Position numbers and translations under genes: made by a program. Shown in pieces: positions 60,790 to 64,000 of a stretch of DNA of 64,000 bases (within the stretch, counting starts at the first letter, position 1; every line of letters begins with the position of its first letter). The notes under the pieces are model-generated. The model did no database searches and was not told the DNA's origin. It saw only the letters and a program-made list of their open reading frames with translations. This DNA comes from Linderina pennispora (lineage: Eukaryota > Kickxellomycota > Kickxellomycetes > Kickxellales > Kickxellaceae), in contig NW_024468252.1 of NCBI RefSeq assembly GCF_002104995.1, forward strand, positions 310,001 through 374,000, in the 5' to 3' direction.

Positions 60790-61961
60790 ATGAGCACCGA
60801 TCTGTCTCAGTCTATCCAAGCCGATATGCAGTCTGCCGTCGATGACAAGTTTGATATGTTCGCCATGTCGACGGGCGTGCCTGACTTTGTCAAGAAGCTG
60901 TTTAGGCAAGTAGCAGTATGGAATATCGCCAGACAATGATCGATTTCGTGAATAATGCTAATACCTAGGAGCATGCTCTGTGCTGTTGTCCATTGCTTTT
61001 GGCTGCCACCTTTAGAATGCTCGAGGATGAAGCACACCGCGATATTGTGTGCTGGGGGTACGAGGGGGATAGCTTTGTGGTCAAAGATCCAAACGAGTTC
61101 TCAAAGTTTGTCCTCCCGCAGCACTTTAAGCACAACAACTTTGCGAGCTTTGTCCGGCAACTAAACAAGTACGATTTTCACAAGGTCAAGGTCACAGAGG
61201 AAAACAAGCGGTACGGCGACGAGGTAAATATGAGGCCATATCCTGTCAGGTATTAGCAAAACATCTCGGAGTGTATAGTAAATGACTGGTAGTACCGTGA
61301 CTTGCCGTTTGTTTTGTAGGCCTGGGAGTTCAAGCACCCGAATTTCCAGCACAACCGTCCAGATCTGCTCGAGAAAATCAAGCGAAAGATCCCACCCAAG
61401 ACAAAGTCGCTCGGAGGACTGGTCAATGGACGGCATGCTGACGGCGAGTTCCGCGTTATCACCGAGGATCTGCAGAGTCAAATACACCTGCTCACACATG
61501 CGCACGCCGAGGTCACCATGTATATGCACCAGCTGGGCAAGCAGCAGCAGGCTATGATTGACGAGCTCAACGGCCTCAAGAAAAACATGCAGACGCAGGA
61601 CCAATTGATGGAGGAATTTGTCCGGTATCTGGTCAATCAAGACGCGGCCAGCAATGGCAGTCGAAGCAGTATCAGTGCGGCTGCCGCAGTCGCTGCAGCT
61701 GCTACAGGTATTGGTGGTCTGGGTACAATTGGCCATGTACCTGGTATCGGCTCGGTCGTATCGCCAGTGGGGACAGTCAATGGAGTTGGGCCCCTGATGG
61801 TCGGTAGCGACGCCAATGTCAATGGGGCTGCTGGAAACGGCTCCTTCTTGGGCGACAGCAGCAGCAACGGCAGCGCTAGTTTGTGTGTTGACTCTCAGTT
61901 GAAGCAGCAGCAACCACCCCAGCAGACACAGCAGCCACAGCTCTGCGAGCTCCCACACTGA
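60790..61961 (+). CDS. SKN7/HSF-type DNA-binding protein without receiver domain, three exons, 321 aa
   Basis: Nuclear winged-helix factor. Exon 1 60790-60905, intron 60906-61015 with a GC donor (AG/GCAAGT) and TAG acceptor, exon 2 61016-61223, intron 61224-61319, exon 3 61320-61961; all in phase. The DNA-binding domain (residues about 32-135) reads VPDFVKKLFRMLEDEAHRDI, DSFVVKDPNEFSKFVLPQHF, KHNNFASFVRQLNKYDFHKV and AWEFKHPNFQHNRPDLLEKI, closest to the SKN7/PRR1 branch. A coiled coil follows (DLQSQIHLLTHAHAEVTMYM, then MIDELNGLKKNMQTQDQLME). The C-terminus is Gly/Ser/Gln-rich and ends at residue 321, with no two-component receiver domain. It may act by partner dimerisation. SKN7 regulates oxidative-stress and cell-wall genes in yeasts. 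Confidence 0.88.
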
Positions 61962-63825
61962 TGCTCACAATAAAAATTGTTACTTCCCCCTTCCCACTTG
62001 TTTGTTTTGTTGTGTTCTTAGTTGTCCCTCTGGTACCATATAGATGTTTATTTCTTCCAATAGTTCTCTTGGATAAAAACACGATAATGTAGTAAAAGAG
62101 TAGCAATTTAGCTTTACGTCTCGCGCCATACCAGCTGTAAGCCTTAGATCCAGGGCACGAGCACAGGCGCTGTGGCGAAGCTGAACAGCACGTTCGGATG
62201 TTTTACACACCTCAGGCAAACAGATTCTTGGGATACGCTATTATCACAGGGCCACATTTCTATAGCACGGCCACTTGCCAGTGGTCTCGTTGCGGTTGAA
62301 ATGTACGCTTTCAAAGAACAAAGGCCGGATGGCTGCTGAAGGGTGCTGGCGATAACGCACGGAAGCAGCGTGCACAATGCCCTGGCCATCCATCCCTTGA
62401 TACTATGTCCTGGGCTGGCACTATACTAGTCGGTCGGTCGCAAACAAGATGTGTCGGCGAATACCTTCCCCTGTTTGTCTCGCTTAACGAGCCCATCACT
62501 GGACCCGGGCCGTGCTGGCTGACGTAAATAGGAAAAGAGGCGGAACCTCATATCGCGCAGGACAATAGAGGGATGGACAATGTGGTCCATATTCCATACA
62601 TGGGTTGCCAGCGTGCAGAATGCTCCGCGCATGCAGCAGCAACGGCTTCTGCGTCTGCCGGAGACGATCATGGTGCATGTTTGTGTATGTGTTTTTATTT
62701 CCCAGTGAAGCAGCCGTCTTCATATCCCAAGCCCCTGTGAACAAAACGCCCAAGCACCCACCGTTCCTGCCTGCCTAGCAGTATTCGCTCGCCCAGCAGC
62801 CGCTACTGTGATCACTGACATACACTAGAAGAGGAAGCAGAAAAAAGCGGGGGTGAGAAGCCAGTTGGTGTCCATTAATTGCTTGTTGAGCAGTTACCGC
62901 TTCGTTACAGTCAATTTCGATTGACAGCCTTGCCCTATTTAAGCGACGGTGTCTGGCGACAAGGCCTGTTGCTGCTGCTGAACTACTAGACTCCGAGCCA
63001 TTCCTTCCTTCTATCACTCCACGCCATTTCGCGCATTTCAGTTCCCCTTCCCCTCCCCTCCCTCCCCTCCCCGCTGCGTCCATATTCCCTACTGCTTGTT
63101 GTGCGTTCGCAGCAGGCCTAGCTCACCACCTAATTGTCGCAATTTCTATATCACGAAAACATTTCTTTATTTTCCATTTTGTCAGCGCTTTTTGTCGGAG
63201 CTGCAAATTGTTGGCAAATAATAGCGTGTCTCAGCTCACACGGCCATCCACACATCGAACTCTTTGGCGCCCACCAATTCAGCTCCAATTGACTATACTG
63301 CCTGCGCTAGTGTCAAGCACTTTTGCTACATGCTCTGACTTTTTCCCTTGGTGTAGCAGAGAATCGCAATTCAGCAGTCTGTTTTGACTTTGCAGAACAA
63401 GTCAAGCGGCATCCGCCTAGCACAATTGCCGTCTTCTAGCTCCTAGCAGCACCAAAACAAGCCGTTTTGCTTTTACCACTTTTGGCTTGTTTGAATTCTG
63501 ATTCCTTTCTGCGCCAGCGGAGGTAGCACCAAACGAAACGTGTGCCCTTCCCTCACTTTTTATTACCAGCCCCACATATTCGCACTTGCATACAGGCCAT
63601 TTGCACGCCTGTCAAGCATTAATACCACCTGCCATCCGGCCCTAGCCATACTCAGTCCCCCACCTCGCTACCACTCCACGCCTCAAGGTCTAGATAAACC
63701 GTGGGTGATTATTTCGGCTACTTTTCTCCTTATATTACGCGGCATCCCTTTCTACTTCCCGCGCCCTACCCTCTATCGTTTCTCAGCAGTTATTTATTGC
63801 TCTAGCCTGTTTGTGTGCTGTGGCC
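61962..63825. other. Intergenic, 1.9 kb, long leader of the last gene
   Basis: No convincing gene. A minus-strand frame of 81 codons (62426-62671) lacks recognisable motifs. From about 63000 to 63800 the plus strand is pyrimidine-rich, like the leader before the MADS gene, and suggests a long 5' region for the gene starting at 63826. Confidence 0.4.
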
Positions 63826-64000
63826 ATGGGGATCGCAGCAATTTTCAAGCGCCCAAAGGCCACGACATCGAGCGGAACGCTGAACGACTCCGAAGTCAGT
63901 GCCAACCGGAGACGTCAGGCGAAGCGAAGCTCGGCACCATCGGGCGACATCAAGCAGCGCTCCGAGTCAAAGAAGGGTGTCTCCAGGAGTACGTCTTCAG
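63826..64000 (+). CDS. Start of an unidentified gene (cut by window edge)
   Basis: ATG 63826 opens MGIAAIFKRPKATTSSGTLN and continues in frame for 58 codons to the window end. The visible part is basic and rich in Ser, Lys and Arg (RRQAKRSSAPSGDIKQRSES), probably disordered. MG at the start could allow N-myristoylation. The family cannot be judged. The sequence ends close to AG-rich bases, so a splice site may lie near the edge. Confidence 0.55.
   Translation, partial: MGIAAIFKRPKATTSSGTLNDSEVSANRRRQAKRSSAPSGDIKQRSESKKGVSRSTSS

Noticed and set aside
62426-62671. 81-codon minus-strand frame downstream of the SKN7-like gene
   Set aside because: No motif and no TATA box; cysteine/arginine-rich start looks like noise.
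1-64000. tRNA or rRNA genes, CRISPR arrays, LTR or LINE elements
   Set aside because: None seen by eye: no tRNA cloverleaf-type boxes outside coding sequence, no spaced direct repeats, and no reverse-transcriptase or integrase motifs. A tRNA or repeat scan would be needed to exclude them fully.

Overview
The window looks like a gene-dense stretch of a fungal nuclear genome. Genes lie on both strands with short gaps. Introns are mostly short, of the GTAAG...TAG type. The gene set is eukaryotic and fungal: a MADS-box factor, an HSF/SKN7-type factor, an SRP9/SRP21-like protein, Mediator subunit 15, ESCRT-I Vps23, an EHD ATPase and mitochondrial aspartyl-tRNA synthetase. Indoleamine dioxygenase, EHD, an exportin-4-like karyopherin and a Fanzor nuclease together suggest an early-diverging lineage. 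Kickxellomycotina/Zoopagomycota is my guess, but the sequence alone does not prove it.

Left part, 1-16.3 kb. In order: a partial SUB2 RNA helicase (-), a small unknown protein (-), a CDT2-like WD40 protein (+), a LAT-type amino-acid permease (+), indoleamine 2,3-dioxygenase (+), a second LAT permease (+), a CDCA7-type zinc-finger protein (-), VPS23/TSG101 (+) and MED15 (-). Nearly every long gene here is interrupted by single-base frame changes, although the peptides either side still match their families. CDCA7 is the exception. Because essential genes are among those hit, base-calling or assembly indels are the likeliest cause.

Middle, 16.5-45.2 kb, where reading frames are clean. In order: a 53-aa secreted cysteine peptide (-), glutamate decarboxylase (-), an EHD protein (-), a possible proteasome-assembly chaperone (-), a tandem duplication of an MDR-family double-bond reductase with a truncated third relic (-), SRP9 (+), a 615-aa orphan (+), a three-exon MFSD1-like transporter (-), a nucleotidyltransferase of the poly(A)/poly(U) polymerase type (+), a 3.8-kb gene-poor stretch, a MADS-box factor (+) and a ten-exon mitochondrial aspartyl-tRNA synthetase (+).

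Right part, 45.2-64 kb. A Fanzor (eukaryotic TnpB-like, RNA-guided nuclease family) copy (-) lies between the aspartyl-tRNA synthetase and an array of five same-strand sigma-like glutathione S-transferases. Beyond these are a metaxin/SAM37-like protein (-), an exportin-4-like karyopherin (+), a SKN7-like DNA-binding protein without a receiver domain (+), and the start of an unidentified gene at the right edge.

Themes. The GST array, the two double-bond reductases and the SKN7-like factor all fit electrophile or oxidative stress handling. IDO between two amino-acid permeases suggests an amino-acid uptake and tryptophan catabolism cluster. The Fanzor is the most notable mobile-element-derived item. 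It keeps the RuvC and zinc-finger signature residues but carries one in-frame stop and two frame changes in a region where its neighbours are intact.
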